DNA of 47,858 nt, from the IMG/VR virus record IMGVR_UViG_3300025508_000031, positions 1 to 47,858 of that record. One strand, 5' to 3'. Within the stretch, counting starts at the first letter, position 1. The number at the start of each line of letters is the position of its first letter. Below, one piece after another: positions 6,642 through 15,273 of this stretch. The notes below the pieces were generated by a model. The model saw nothing but the letters and a program-made list of their open reading frames with translations, ran no database searches and was not told the DNA's origin. The translations under genes were made by a program, and so were the position numbers. This DNA comes from a virus.

Positions 6642-7263
6642 TGCAATCATCAACGGTAGCAAGAAGAAGTCAAAGAAGACCAAGAGCAAGGAGGCTGTAG
6701 CAGCGCCACCCCAGTTGCAATCTCCTGGCTCCTACCTACGTGAATCAGGTATCCTCTTCCTGACAGATAAGTTCGATCAAGAGAAGATCATGCCACTGGT
6801 AGCTCAGATCTATGAGTACAACTTTATGCCAGAGGAACTACGACCAGAGGCCATTACCTTAGTCATCAACAGCCCAGGAGGTTCAGTACACTCAGCCTTC
6901 CACCTCATTGATGCTATGATGCTATCAGAGATTCCAGTTAATACAATGGGGCACGGACTAGTAGCCTCCTGTGGTGTCCTGACTATCATGGCAGGTAAGA
7001 AGCGTATGGTGACACACAACACCTCAGTGATGAGCCACCAGTACAGCTGGGGTAGCCAAGGTAAGGAACATGAACTCCACGCTAAGATCAAGGAGTTCGA
7101 TATGGCAGGTGATCGTATGGTGAACCACTACAAGAAGTTCACTAAGAAGTCAGAGAAGTACATCCGTAAGCATCTACTACACGCTACAGATGAGTGGTTG
7201 ACACCTGAGGAGTGCCTCAAGCATGGCCTTGTAGACGAAGTCATTAACACTTACTCTAAATAG
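6634..7263 (+). CDS. ClpP-family serine protease
   Basis: 209 residues from the ATG behind AAGGAACTCA; this start overlaps the SbmA-like gene by 8 bp. Visible ClpP features are NSPGGSV (79-85) for the oxyanion strand, LVASCGV with nucleophile Ser112, SHQYSWG with His135, and ATDEWLTPEE with Asp186, followed by GLVDEV. The N-terminus is a 25-residue Lys/Ala-rich extension instead of a propeptide. It has no signal peptide, so it is cytoplasmic and is separate from the secreted ClpP-fold protein at the head of the cassette. It could process phage proteins or work with host ClpX/ClpA; neither is shown. Confidence 0.9.
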   Translation: MLNAIINGSKKKSKKTKSKEAVAAPPQLQSPGSYLRESGILFLTDKFDQEKIMPLVAQIYEYNFMPEELRPEAITLVINSPGGSVHSAFHLIDAMMLSEIPVNTMGHGLVASCGVLTIMAGKKRMVTHNTSVMSHQYSWGSQGKEHELHAKIKEFDMAGDRMVNHYKKFTKKSEKYIRKHLLHATDEWLTPEECLKHGLVDEVINTYSK

Positions 7264-7266
7264 GAC

Positions 7267-7296
7267 TTGACAAGAGGGGTATGCTTATGGTATACT
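7267..7296 (+). promoter_or_regulatory. Sigma70-like promoter before the last gene of the left + strand arm
   Basis: TTGACA at 7267-7272, an 18-bp spacer and TATACT at 7291-7296. The bases ATACTCCT (7292-7299) are an exact inverted repeat of AGGAGTAT (7320-7327), which contains the downstream ribosome site. Read-through RNA could mask that site, while RNA started near 7303 would not include the left arm. Confidence 0.8.
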
Positions 7297-7333
7297 CCTC
7301 CTAAGAGTGTAGCAGTACAAGGAGTATCTAGAC

Positions 7334-7588
7334 ATCAAAAAGGTTACCCCTAAAAGCAAGAAGCCTCCCACTCCATCACTGGAACAAGAGGCCAAGGACT
7401 TCCTTAAAGAGAAGTCTAAAGAGAAACTACTTGATACTGGTCCCGTAGAGAGTCTCTCCACTCCTCGGGAACTACTAGCAGCTTCAGTACTATCTGGGTT
7501 GCTAGCGTCAGGTAGAGGACAGCGAGCAGAAGAACTCGTAGAAGAAGCATACAGATATGTCGATCTCTTGCTTCGGTATAATAAGTAA
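7334..7588 (+). CDS. Small protein with an apparent ATC start codon
   Basis: The frame is open from 7313 to the stop at 7588 but has no ATG, GTG, TTG or CTG near its 5' end. The only start-like codon suitably placed behind the AAGGAG at 7319-7324 is ATC at 7334 (9 nt spacing), giving 84 residues. The product has a basic N-terminus (IKKVTPKSKKPP), a charged helix (EQEAKDFLKEKSKEKL) and a second helical region (LLAASVLSGLLASG). It has its own promoter and is followed by a terminator, so it is likely expressed. The function is unknown. Alternatives are a start-codon mutation or a sequencing error. Confidence 0.55.
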   Translation: MKKVTPKSKKPPTPSLEQEAKDFLKEKSKEKLLDTGPVESLSTPRELLAASVLSGLLASGRGQRAEELVEEAYRYVDLLLRYNK

Positions 7589-7610
7589 CAAGTAACGTAC
7601 CACCTAATGA

Positions 7611-7645
7611 ACCCCCTTGGCCCTAAGAAGCCTTGGGGGTTTTTC
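7611..7645 (+). terminator. Intrinsic terminator between the converging arms
   Basis: CCCCC (7612-7616) pairs with GGGGG (7635-7639), then two T-T mismatches, then GGC/GCC; a run of five T follows at 7640-7644. It ends + strand transcription just before the late operon, which runs the other way and stops at 7658. Confidence 0.85.
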
Positions 7646-7657
7646 TTTGTTTAAAGG

Positions 7658-10600
7658 TTACTTGTTAATACCAGCTAGGTAATCCATAGTATCTCTGGAT
7701 TCGATCAGCCCCTTGATACCAGCTAGCTGTACAGTTGTGGCATCTCCGATATCTTCAAGACCCATCTCAGCTACAGCCCACTCTAAGTCAGCAGCAGGAT
7801 ACTTCTTATGCAGTGAGAACCGGATAGACATATCGTTGTTTGGATCACGGGAACCCTCTACGTATAGCATAGTCTCTGCATACTTCTTAGCATTTGCAAC
7901 AATATTATCCACCATGATACGCTTATACCGCTCAGGCTTATTAGCGAAGTCGTTCTCTTCCCACTCGTAAGTTGCCTTATCGTTAATATAGCTAAAGAAG
8001 ATGTTGTGGTAACGGTTAGCGGCTTCTGGAGCCTTATTGGCAATAGACACAGCGATATTAAGGGTAAACGGTTCAATGCCTACGTTGTTCAACAAACGCT
8101 CTGTATTGGTTAGGTTGAGAGTCCTAGCACCGATGAGAGCAGTAGGCTGTACATCTACAGCACCTTGAGCCGAAGAGTACTTCTGAACAGGCTCTTTACC
8201 TGTAAGTAGAAGTGAAATCTGGTCAAAGTTACGGAGAGCTGTGTTAGCTACGTGCCCAAGACCTTGCCGACGGTCTGGTGTGATATAGGTGTCCCTGTTC
8301 ATTACACCTACGGCAGTATTGACAGCACCAATAGGACGAGTTGCAGCAGCTACAACCTGTGCACCTACGGAACCCATGACGCCTTTAGTCTCAGCCCAAG
8401 CAGCTGCTGTGTCACCAGAGATTAGAGCCTCTGCTACAGCTACAATATCGTTCTGAGTAGTAGTCAAGTTCTTAGTTAGACCACCCAAGCCAAACTGCTT
8501 TTCAAACTGAGCAGTAATCTCTTTAGGAACCTCTTTACCTTCCATGTGATAGGAAGCGATACGAGCAGCATACTTGAAGAAAGAAGCTGGGTAATCGAAC
8601 TTAACGTCAACTACTTCGCCTGTATTATCGATGTCTTGTCCGATACCCAAACCAAGACCTCGTAGGTACGTCTCACGGTCAGCCATTGTGTAGATCAGTG
8701 TAGTCCCCACAAGAGCCTTAGAGAAGACCTCCTTGAAGCTACGGTCCTCGTACTTCCCCATAGCCTTCATAACAAGACCAAGCGGTGTAGCAGCAGTAGA
8801 GAAAGACACAGTGTTGTTAAAGAAGCGACCGAATGGAACCATCAAACCGATACCTGGAATCTTACGTGCATCCTCGATAACAGCTGCTACTTCCCCAATG
8901 GCGTCCTTACCTTTGAATGACTTAGAGAAGATACCTTCCATAGTGCGGTTTACTGCACCAGCTTCTAGTTCACGGTACTCCTTTGTACGCATTACCTGAG
9001 ATAGAGCTGGGTTCTTAGTAGAGTCAAAGAACTCGTTGTAACCACCCTTGAATCGGAGGGTACTCCCATCTTCCAGCTTAACGCCAGTAGTACGCAAAGC
9101 TTTATCAATCTGGTACATAAACTCCTGAGACTTTGTTAAGGCATCCTGCCCTTGCACAAAGGTAGCCCGCTGTAGGCCATCGACAACAGAATCAACACGA
9201 GACCCCACCATCAACTCCTTAGGGGAGAGTTTACCACTGAACAAGTCCTTAGTAGTCTGTTCAACACCACCGGACGTGATGTCATTGAGGTCACCTAGGA
9301 ACTGGCTGCGTACACGCATGTAGTCCTCGAAAGCTTCTCCTGTAGCCCTGTTATCAAGCAGGAGGCGCATACGGTTACCTACTGACTTCAGCATACCAAA
9401 GCCTACGTCAAGGTCAGCCTTCGCCCCTTGGGAGCCTACAACAGCCTTCATCGTACCGTGCCCAACGTGGAGCAAGGCCTGTGACAAATCAGACACAGTG
9501 TTAAAGGCTGCACCACCTGCCCAACCAGATACGTTGAGAGCAGAAGTAGACGGGTGTGCCACAAGAAGTCGTACAACACGTCCTTGGTAATCAGACACTA
9601 GCTTACCTACTTTACCTACTGACCCAGCCGAGGACCAACCAGCATCGAGTGCCTTATCGACGAAGGTAGCTACGTCCAGCTTAGAGATGTCTATTTGGTT
9701 TGTGATCTGAGCAGCACGTCCAATAGCACCCAAGGATGAGCCAGACTCACTCGACTTACGAGCGAATAGGTTACCGAAGTCCTCAGGGGAGATACCATCG
9801 AGCTCCTTAAAGTTCATCTTAAAGTTCTGCTTAAGTACAGACACCAAGTCAGATACTTCCTCAGGGGAGGCATCCTTGATAATGTCAGCCATCCAATCAG
9901 AGTAGAGATCATCCCTATTCTTCTTAACGTGCACAAGGCCACGTTCATTTGTTATCTGAGCAAGGCCCTTAAAGTAGACCTCACCTGTATCAGCGTTGGC
10001 ACGACCCAAGAGTAAGTCTTGGAAGAACTCAGTGTCAGGAGCCCTTACATCTTTACCAGCTGAAACCTTCTGAGCCCATGTACCTGACTTAGGCACAGTC
10101 TCATCTGAGTAGGCTTTAAGGGAGTCTGTAAGCTCTGTAATCAAGTTCTTAGTAGTAGGGATTTCCACCTCGAGGGATGGCATCTTGACACCAGAAGCTC
10201 CCTTTGTTAGTACACGTGCAGCTTGTACACCACCTAGAACGGCACCCCCTACAAAGGCTAGGCCAACGGCTAGCTCATCGACATCGTCTCGAACACCTAG
10301 CTCAATCAAGTTACCTTGGTATAGTGTCTCCATACCTGCGTTAACGATACCATCGATAGCTGTAGTACCTGCAATGTCTTTCAGAGCAGAAGTCTGAGCT
10401 AGACGGGCAATACCATTCTTAGATGCCAGTGCCTTAGCTGCAGCACGGTTAGTGGCAGTCATAGCCGCAGACTCCGAACCCTCTCGGATAATACGGGACA
10501 TGACAGTGTTACCAGCACTACGTGCAGCCTTTGTAGCTACCTCTTGAGTAGCGCCCTTACCTAGCTGAGCTGCAAGAACTTTACCGAACTCCTTGATGCC

Positions 10601-11470
10601 CTGCCGCTTGACTGCTTCAGTAGCAATACGACCACCAGCTCCAGTAGCCAGCTTACCCCACCCGAGGGTTACAAGGTTAATTGGGTCAAGGATAACACCT
10701 TGTGTGTAGTCAACGACTGCCTGACCAAGGTTAGACCAAGAAGAGCTCTTAGAGAAGGAGCCCTCTGCATTGTCGAAGATGCTATAAGCTTCAGCTGTGT
10801 TACGGACTCGATCAGCATCACCTTCAAGACTCTTGATATAGGAGAAATCAGCTAGTCCACGTACAGTGTTACCAGACGACGTTGAGCGACGTTCCTGTAC
10901 AAAGGCATCAATCACTTCTTCTTGTGAATGCTCCTTAACCCAAGACGAACCCCTCCGGTCAGACATGTGAGCCAGAATAGGTTTAATAAGCTTATCATCT
11001 GTATAGAAGTCGTCTACAGTATAGGTCTGAGCTTCTACACCTTCTGGCAAGAAGTTCCAAGTAGTTGCATTCTTTTCATTAGACTCCACTTGTTCAGTTG
11101 AGAGGGGATTACCCTCCCGATCAAAGCGTGGCTTAAAGGTATCAATACTATCTAAACCAGTTACAGGTTCAATAGCAGTCGGGGGAAGATCAACAGGAAT
11201 AGCTTCCTCAGTCTGTGTGTCTACATCACTTACTAATGGGTTACCCTCTCGATCAAAGCGTGGTTTAAAGACACCTGGTTCTGTAACAACAGGTTCCTCT
11301 TGTACAGGTGCAGGTTCTTCAGACACAGGAGTAGGCTCAGGGGCTGCAGGAGCCGCCTGAGGTACTGGTGTAGACTTGAGGGTATCTCCAAGTCGATTGA
11401 TAGGACGACCTAACTCATCCTTCTCTTCAGCTACATTTACAGGTTTAAAGGTATCAGATAGACCAGCCAT
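7658..11470 (-). CDS. Very large virion protein, probable internal/ejection protein
   Basis: 1270 residues, the last gene of the late operon. The first 120 residues are Pro/Glu-rich and carry near-identical copies of FKPRFDREGNP, suggesting a flexible repeated tail. The remainder is mostly helical and Ala-rich with glycine-rich hydrophobic stretches (AVGLAFVGGAVLGGV; VLLVAHPSTSALNVSGWAGGAAF), as in podoviral ejection proteins of the gp15/gp16 type. No catalytic lysozyme motif was found in it; the lytic domain is in the gene at 14535. Size and position at the 3' end of the structural operon support the call, but sequence identity was not recognised, so the exact role is inference. Confidence 0.62.
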   Translation of the reverse strand: MAGLSDTFKPVNVAEEKDELGRPINRLGDTLKSTPVPQAAPAAPEPTPVSEEPAPVQEEPVVTEPGVFKPRFDREGNPLVSDVDTQTEEAIPVDLPPTAIEPVTGLDSIDTFKPRFDREGNPLSTEQVESNEKNATTWNFLPEGVEAQTYTVDDFYTDDKLIKPILAHMSDRRGSSWVKEHSQEEVIDAFVQERRSTSSGNTVRGLADFSYIKSLEGDADRVRNTAEAYSIFDNAEGSFSKSSSWSNLGQAVVDYTQGVILDPINLVTLGWGKLATGAGGRIATEAVKRQGIKEFGKVLAAQLGKGATQEVATKAARSAGNTVMSRIIREGSESAAMTATNRAAAKALASKNGIARLAQTSALKDIAGTTAIDGIVNAGMETLYQGNLIELGVRDDVDELAVGLAFVGGAVLGGVQAARVLTKGASGVKMPSLEVEIPTTKNLITELTDSLKAYSDETVPKSGTWAQKVSAGKDVRAPDTEFFQDLLLGRANADTGEVYFKGLAQITNERGLVHVKKNRDDLYSDWMADIIKDASPEEVSDLVSVLKQNFKMNFKELDGISPEDFGNLFARKSSESGSSLGAIGRAAQITNQIDISKLDVATFVDKALDAGWSSAGSVGKVGKLVSDYQGRVVRLLVAHPSTSALNVSGWAGGAAFNTVSDLSQALLHVGHGTMKAVVGSQGAKADLDVGFGMLKSVGNRMRLLLDNRATGEAFEDYMRVRSQFLGDLNDITSGGVEQTTKDLFSGKLSPKELMVGSRVDSVVDGLQRATFVQGQDALTKSQEFMYQIDKALRTTGVKLEDGSTLRFKGGYNEFFDSTKNPALSQVMRTKEYRELEAGAVNRTMEGIFSKSFKGKDAIGEVAAVIEDARKIPGIGLMVPFGRFFNNTVSFSTAATPLGLVMKAMGKYEDRSFKEVFSKALVGTTLIYTMADRETYLRGLGLGIGQDIDNTGEVVDVKFDYPASFFKYAARIASYHMEGKEVPKEITAQFEKQFGLGGLTKNLTTTQNDIVAVAEALISGDTAAAWAETKGVMGSVGAQVVAAATRPIGAVNTAVGVMNRDTYITPDRRQGLGHVANTALRNFDQISLLLTGKEPVQKYSSAQGAVDVQPTALIGARTLNLTNTERLLNNVGIEPFTLNIAVSIANKAPEAANRYHNIFFSYINDKATYEWEENDFANKPERYKRIMVDNIVANAKKYAETMLYVEGSRDPNNDMSIRFSLHKKYPAADLEWAVAEMGLEDIGDATTVQLAGIKGLIESRDTMDYLAGINK

Positions 11471-11496
11471 GTGTTACTCCTACAGGTTTCTTATTG

Positions 11497-13953
11497 TTAT
11501 TGATTCATAGCTAATACAAGGGCTTCTTGAACCTTCTCATCACCAAACTTCTCTTGCATTTCAATGATTAGAGCGTCGAGTTCAGCTTGATCCATACCGT
11601 TCCCAGAGAGACCCTTGACTATAGCTTCAATACCGACAGCTAGCTCTTCTTCGGGTGCTAGTGGTTTACCCTTAGCCTCTACGTATGGTGCTACTACGGC
11701 GTCTAGCGCAGACCGTACCTTAGGTGAGTTTAGTTCAGTTGCACCCATCTGTGTAGGACGGTAACCATCAGGCATCGACTTAGACTCTGTAGAGAGTTGA
11801 TCAGACTCCATTCCAACCCGATCTAGACGTGACTGTTCCATTCGTCCTAGGTTTGTATCCCCAGCCGTTACTTGAAGTTCAGCCTCGACTATCTTCCGTG
11901 TCTCTGGGCTAAGCGCTTCGAGAATCTTAGGTAAGTTCAACTCAGTTGCACCCATTTGTGTAGGGGTGTAACCATCGGGCATCGACTTAGACTCTGTAGA
12001 GAGCCTATCAGATTCAGCTCCTACTCGTCCTAGTCGGGACTGCTCCATCCGCTCTAGGTTTGTATCAGAAGCATTCTCAGGAGACCCTTGTACACCCGAT
12101 TCAGATGGACGCACCCCTGTGTCTTGGAAGCCTACAGTGCCGATACGTTGACGACTGTCAGTAACAGGAATAATCTGTTGTATCCCACTTACCAGGGAAT
12201 TAATAGCTTCCTTAACTGCAGCACCCTCTGGTGTTGAGCCCGTGTTAATCTCCTCACGAGTAGGAGGTTTCTTTAATTCAGAACCGTAGGCAGCTGCCAT
12301 ACGCTCTTCGTCACCTGTGTCACGGGTTAGACTCTCAGAGTAAATGTCGGCTATCTTCTGAGAAGCTTCTGCAGCAGAGATACCATTGTTCCAGAGATTA
12401 CCTGCTACCTCATCAAGCTCACCTGCAGATTCAAACCAATCAGTTCCGTCTAGACCTATTGTCTCATTTACAAAACCAAGGCCTACACCCATCCAACTAC
12501 CTACTTCAAGAGCAGAGCCTAGCGCCATACCAGCTCCTCGATCAGCACCTTTAAGCATATACTCTCCAGTCTTATTCCAAACGGTCTTAACAGTATCTGC
12601 TACTTTCTGAGCACCTTCCTGACCAAACGCTTCACCGTACTGTTCTCGGATGGCGACAGCACTGGCTTCAGGGAATACACCAAAGTCTTCTACAGATACT
12701 GGGGCACCCGTCTCGATACCGTATGAACCGCCCTCTGCCTTACCTGTGGCAAAACCTTCACTAGGTGTAAAGCCAGAACCGTACGTAATACGAGCTACAC
12801 CTTCTTTACCAAAGACTTCTAGTGCTTGAGCCATAACCTCTGGATCATCTGGATTCTCTAAGAGAGCCTCCTTACGACGTTGTTCCTCAGCAGACTGTGC
12901 TGGACCTGAGCCTACAGGTGCGGCACCCGGGATTGTAGCCCCATCAGCTGGTACGAGACTAGGGCTCTGTGTAACGTAGCCACGGAACATAGGATTATCC
13001 TTATACGCCCTAAACTCAGTAGGATACAGCTCTGCAAGTTCAGACAAGACCTGCTGTCCATGTGTACGCTTACGGCGCTCCATAATAACGTCCCGAGCCG
13101 CTCCATCGGGGGCGCTATAGTACTCACTTAACTCAGTCTCACCCATAGTAGACAGAATACCTTGTTCAAAGGCAGTTTTCTGATTCTTAAACAACTCAGG
13201 ACGCTGCTTATTTATGTCTACAAAGTTAGTCAGGTTAGCATCGATTGTAGCTGAGTTTAGATTTATAGCCTTCAGGTCAGTAAGCAATTCAAGAGATTTG
13301 CTGTAACCCTCTGGGGTAGTCATATCCAAGTTATTGATAGTAGCAAGGTACTCAGCTGCTTTCTTCTTGTTCTCTGCATAGCCAGGGACCTGAGTCACAC
13401 GGATAGTCTCTCGAATTTGGGATGCTGTTGGCATAGTGCCAGTAGTACCCTCAATCTTCTTAATAAGAGACCAGAACTCGTGTGCATCTGCAGGGTCCGT
13501 AAGAGTTTCACTAACAGAGGTAATGTAGTCTACATCTTCTTGAGAGGTAGTATCGTCTGACAAGCTGGTCTCAAGCCAGCCGTTTAACTTAAGAACGCTA
13601 TCCTCTAGTGTTTTTGGAGCAGGAATAGGACCTTCACCACTACCACCGGTAGCAGGGGGAGTTACACCACTGCCAGCCGCCAAACGGGCTGCAGTCCGTA
13701 CAGCTGCATTCTGCTCAGCTTGTGTTCGGTCGTAAGTTCCTTGAGTACGGAGTTCTGCGGAGGCAGTATACTCATCAAGCTTAGCTTGCCGCTTCAGGTT
13801 AATCTCATCCATCCGACGACGATATTCAGTCTCTTCATTCCGGTACGCACGATCCTCGTCGCGAACAGACTTACGCTCCTCAGCCAGAGCTTCCTGTTGG
13901 TCACGCACTTCAATATCCTTGGTAGCCTGTACTACTCCAGCCCAAAATGACAT
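11497..13953 (-). CDS. Large virion-associated protein with coiled-coil N-terminus and internal repeat
   Basis: 818 residues. The N-terminus (about 12-70) is strongly charged and helical (EERKSVRDEDRAYRNEETEYRRRMDEINLKRQAKLDEY), a likely coiled coil. A glycine-rich hydrophobic patch at about 475-495 (GAGMALGSALEVGSWMGVGLGF) could insert in a membrane. Near the C-terminus a block of about 45 residues (NLxRMEQSRL to PTQMGATELN) occurs twice, about 70 residues apart. It sits between the two other candidate internal virion proteins and the 1270-residue protein. An ejection or core protein is the best guess. The start is at the ATG overlapping the stop of the upstream gene. Confidence 0.55.
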   Translation of the reverse strand: MSFWAGVVQATKDIEVRDQQEALAEERKSVRDEDRAYRNEETEYRRRMDEINLKRQAKLDEYTASAELRTQGTYDRTQAEQNAAVRTAARLAAGSGVTPPATGGSGEGPIPAPKTLEDSVLKLNGWLETSLSDDTTSQEDVDYITSVSETLTDPADAHEFWSLIKKIEGTTGTMPTASQIRETIRVTQVPGYAENKKKAAEYLATINNLDMTTPEGYSKSLELLTDLKAINLNSATIDANLTNFVDINKQRPELFKNQKTAFEQGILSTMGETELSEYYSAPDGAARDVIMERRKRTHGQQVLSELAELYPTEFRAYKDNPMFRGYVTQSPSLVPADGATIPGAAPVGSGPAQSAEEQRRKEALLENPDDPEVMAQALEVFGKEGVARITYGSGFTPSEGFATGKAEGGSYGIETGAPVSVEDFGVFPEASAVAIREQYGEAFGQEGAQKVADTVKTVWNKTGEYMLKGADRGAGMALGSALEVGSWMGVGLGFVNETIGLDGTDWFESAGELDEVAGNLWNNGISAAEASQKIADIYSESLTRDTGDEERMAAAYGSELKKPPTREEINTGSTPEGAAVKEAINSLVSGIQQIIPVTDSRQRIGTVGFQDTGVRPSESGVQGSPENASDTNLERMEQSRLGRVGAESDRLSTESKSMPDGYTPTQMGATELNLPKILEALSPETRKIVEAELQVTAGDTNLGRMEQSRLDRVGMESDQLSTESKSMPDGYRPTQMGATELNSPKVRSALDAVVAPYVEAKGKPLAPEEELAVGIEAIVKGLSGNGMDQAELDALIIEMQEKFGDEKVQEALVLAMNQ
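11725..12066 (-). repeat. Intragenic repeat in the 818-residue virion protein gene
   Basis: Two copies of roughly 135 bp, at about 11725-11859 and 11933-12066, encode near-identical peptides with the shared core STESKSMPDGY and PTQMGATELN. DNA identity is high but not perfect, consistent with an old in-frame duplication. Confidence 0.8.
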
Positions 13954-14519
13954 TATACTACACCCTCATTCTTAGACGGACGTGACATCAGACCACCGGT
14001 AGGTGCTGCTGGCTCTTCGCTCATCATAGCTTCATTATCCATCATACCTTCAACAGGCATCATCTCTTCTTGTTCGTCTGTTGTATCTGTCTCACCCGAA
14101 AGGAAGTCAGTAGTCTCACCAGTCTTCTCTTCGTACTCATCAAGAAGCTTACGAGCCTTCTTGCTATTGATGGCATACTTAACCCTACGCTTCTCTTTAC
14201 TCTCGTCAGGGAAACCCTCTTCGTACTCAATACCAGCTTGGTCAGCACTGCTCTTAATGAACTCATGGATGATTGGTGCAATGATAAGAGAGACATCAAC
14301 ACTGTGACGACCATCCATAACAGCACCACGAAGGATACCACTCGTTAGCGTGACGACGTCCATGCCTAACTCCATAGCGTCTAGGAGGTCCTCTGTCTTA
14401 TCAGCTAGTCGATCAAGGTGCCAGAATACAGCATCCTCAGGCTTAGTCATCTGAGGAGGGTTCTCGTAGGGTGCGTTCTTAGGTTCTGCAGTCAAAGACT
14501 GTCCTGGGATAATAGCCAT
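13953..14519 (-). CDS. Conserved-looking virion-region protein of unknown function
   Basis: 188 residues, not recognised. A soluble helical N-terminal half contains FWHLDRLADKTEDLLDAMELGMDVVTLTSGILRGAVMDGRHSVDVS. A highly charged segment follows (ESKEKRRVKYAINSKKARKLLDEYEEKTGE), then an acidic, Met-rich tail (MMPVEGMMDNEAMMSEE), probably disordered. No signal peptide or membrane helix is obvious. Its place between the lytic virion protein and the 818-residue protein suggests an internal virion or core-assembly role. Confidence 0.6.
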   Translation of the reverse strand: MAIIPGQSLTAEPKNAPYENPPQMTKPEDAVFWHLDRLADKTEDLLDAMELGMDVVTLTSGILRGAVMDGRHSVDVSLIIAPIIHEFIKSSADQAGIEYEEGFPDESKEKRRVKYAINSKKARKLLDEYEEKTGETTDFLSGETDTTDEQEEMMPVEGMMDNEAMMSEEPAAPTGGLMSRPSKNEGVV

Positions 14520-14534
14520 TATTGTTATTCCTTC

Positions 14535-15254
14535 TTATACGTTTTGGGACAGGTAGCGAGCAGATCTTCGTTCTCTGTGCTCAGCGGCTGGACGCAGGAA
14601 GCTGTTTACAATAGCTGAAGCAGCCTCACCAGCGGTTCCCGTAGACATAATCTTCTTAGCTGCAGAAGACTCAGTACTACCTAACTCTAACATCAAGAAG
14701 TCTAGTTGTGCATCGATGTCATCTAACGGCTTACCTTGCTTCTTAGCAAAATCTTCGTAAGCAACTCGCCTTGGACCTGTTACTTGGTAAAGACCAAAGC
14801 CACCACGAGATCCCTCTACGAGAGGATTCGCTTCATTAATACCTGCGTCTAAACCTGACTCGTCCCTGAAGTTCATTACAAAACCTTTAGCTACGTGCTT
14901 TGGGAGACCCCTGTCTACAAGACCACGATAGATATCGTCACCACCCCGAGCAACAGGACGACGAGGACCCTCATCACCACCTTCAGGACGAGCCTGTGGA
15001 CGAGGAGACTCAGTAGGAGCTGAAGAATCAGGAGCCCCAGGTTCAGGCATTAAGGCCTCCATAAAGGCTAGTCCAAAACCAGAAACAGGGCTCTGGTTTA
15101 CCTCTTGGGCCTTAGGGCGTGCACGAGGCCGTACAAGGCCCTCTACAGCGGCTTCTTTAGACTCCTTGGCAGTAGGGGCAGCAAACTTAGACCTGCTGTC
15201 CAGGACCGCCTTACGTGCTCTCTCAAGGGATTGCTTATATTCAAACTCTGACAT
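14535..15254 (-). CDS. Virion-associated lysozyme / lytic transglycosylase
   Basis: 239 residues. Residues 1-105 are Pro/Arg/Ala-rich and probably a flexible linker. Residues 107-236 form a lysozyme-like domain: IYRGLVDRGLPKHVAKGFVMNFRDESGLD, with catalytic-type Glu132 in a DESG motif, then GGFGLYQVTGPRRVAYEDFAKKQ and IDAQLDFLMLEL, matching the phage tail lysozyme / transglycosylase pattern. It would cut peptidoglycan locally during DNA entry. It lacks a signal peptide and lies among virion genes, far from the endolysin at 39052, which supports a virion role rather than host lysis. Confidence 0.8.
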   Translation of the reverse strand: MSEFEYKQSLERARKAVLDSRSKFAAPTAKESKEAAVEGLVRPRARPKAQEVNQSPVSGFGLAFMEALMPEPGAPDSSAPTESPRPQARPEGGDEGPRRPVARGGDDIYRGLVDRGLPKHVAKGFVMNFRDESGLDAGINEANPLVEGSRGGFGLYQVTGPRRVAYEDFAKKQGKPLDDIDAQLDFLMLELGSTESSAAKKIMSTGTAGEAASAIVNSFLRPAAEHRERRSARYLSQNV

Positions 15255-15273
15255 GTTGTTACTTAGTCCTTCT

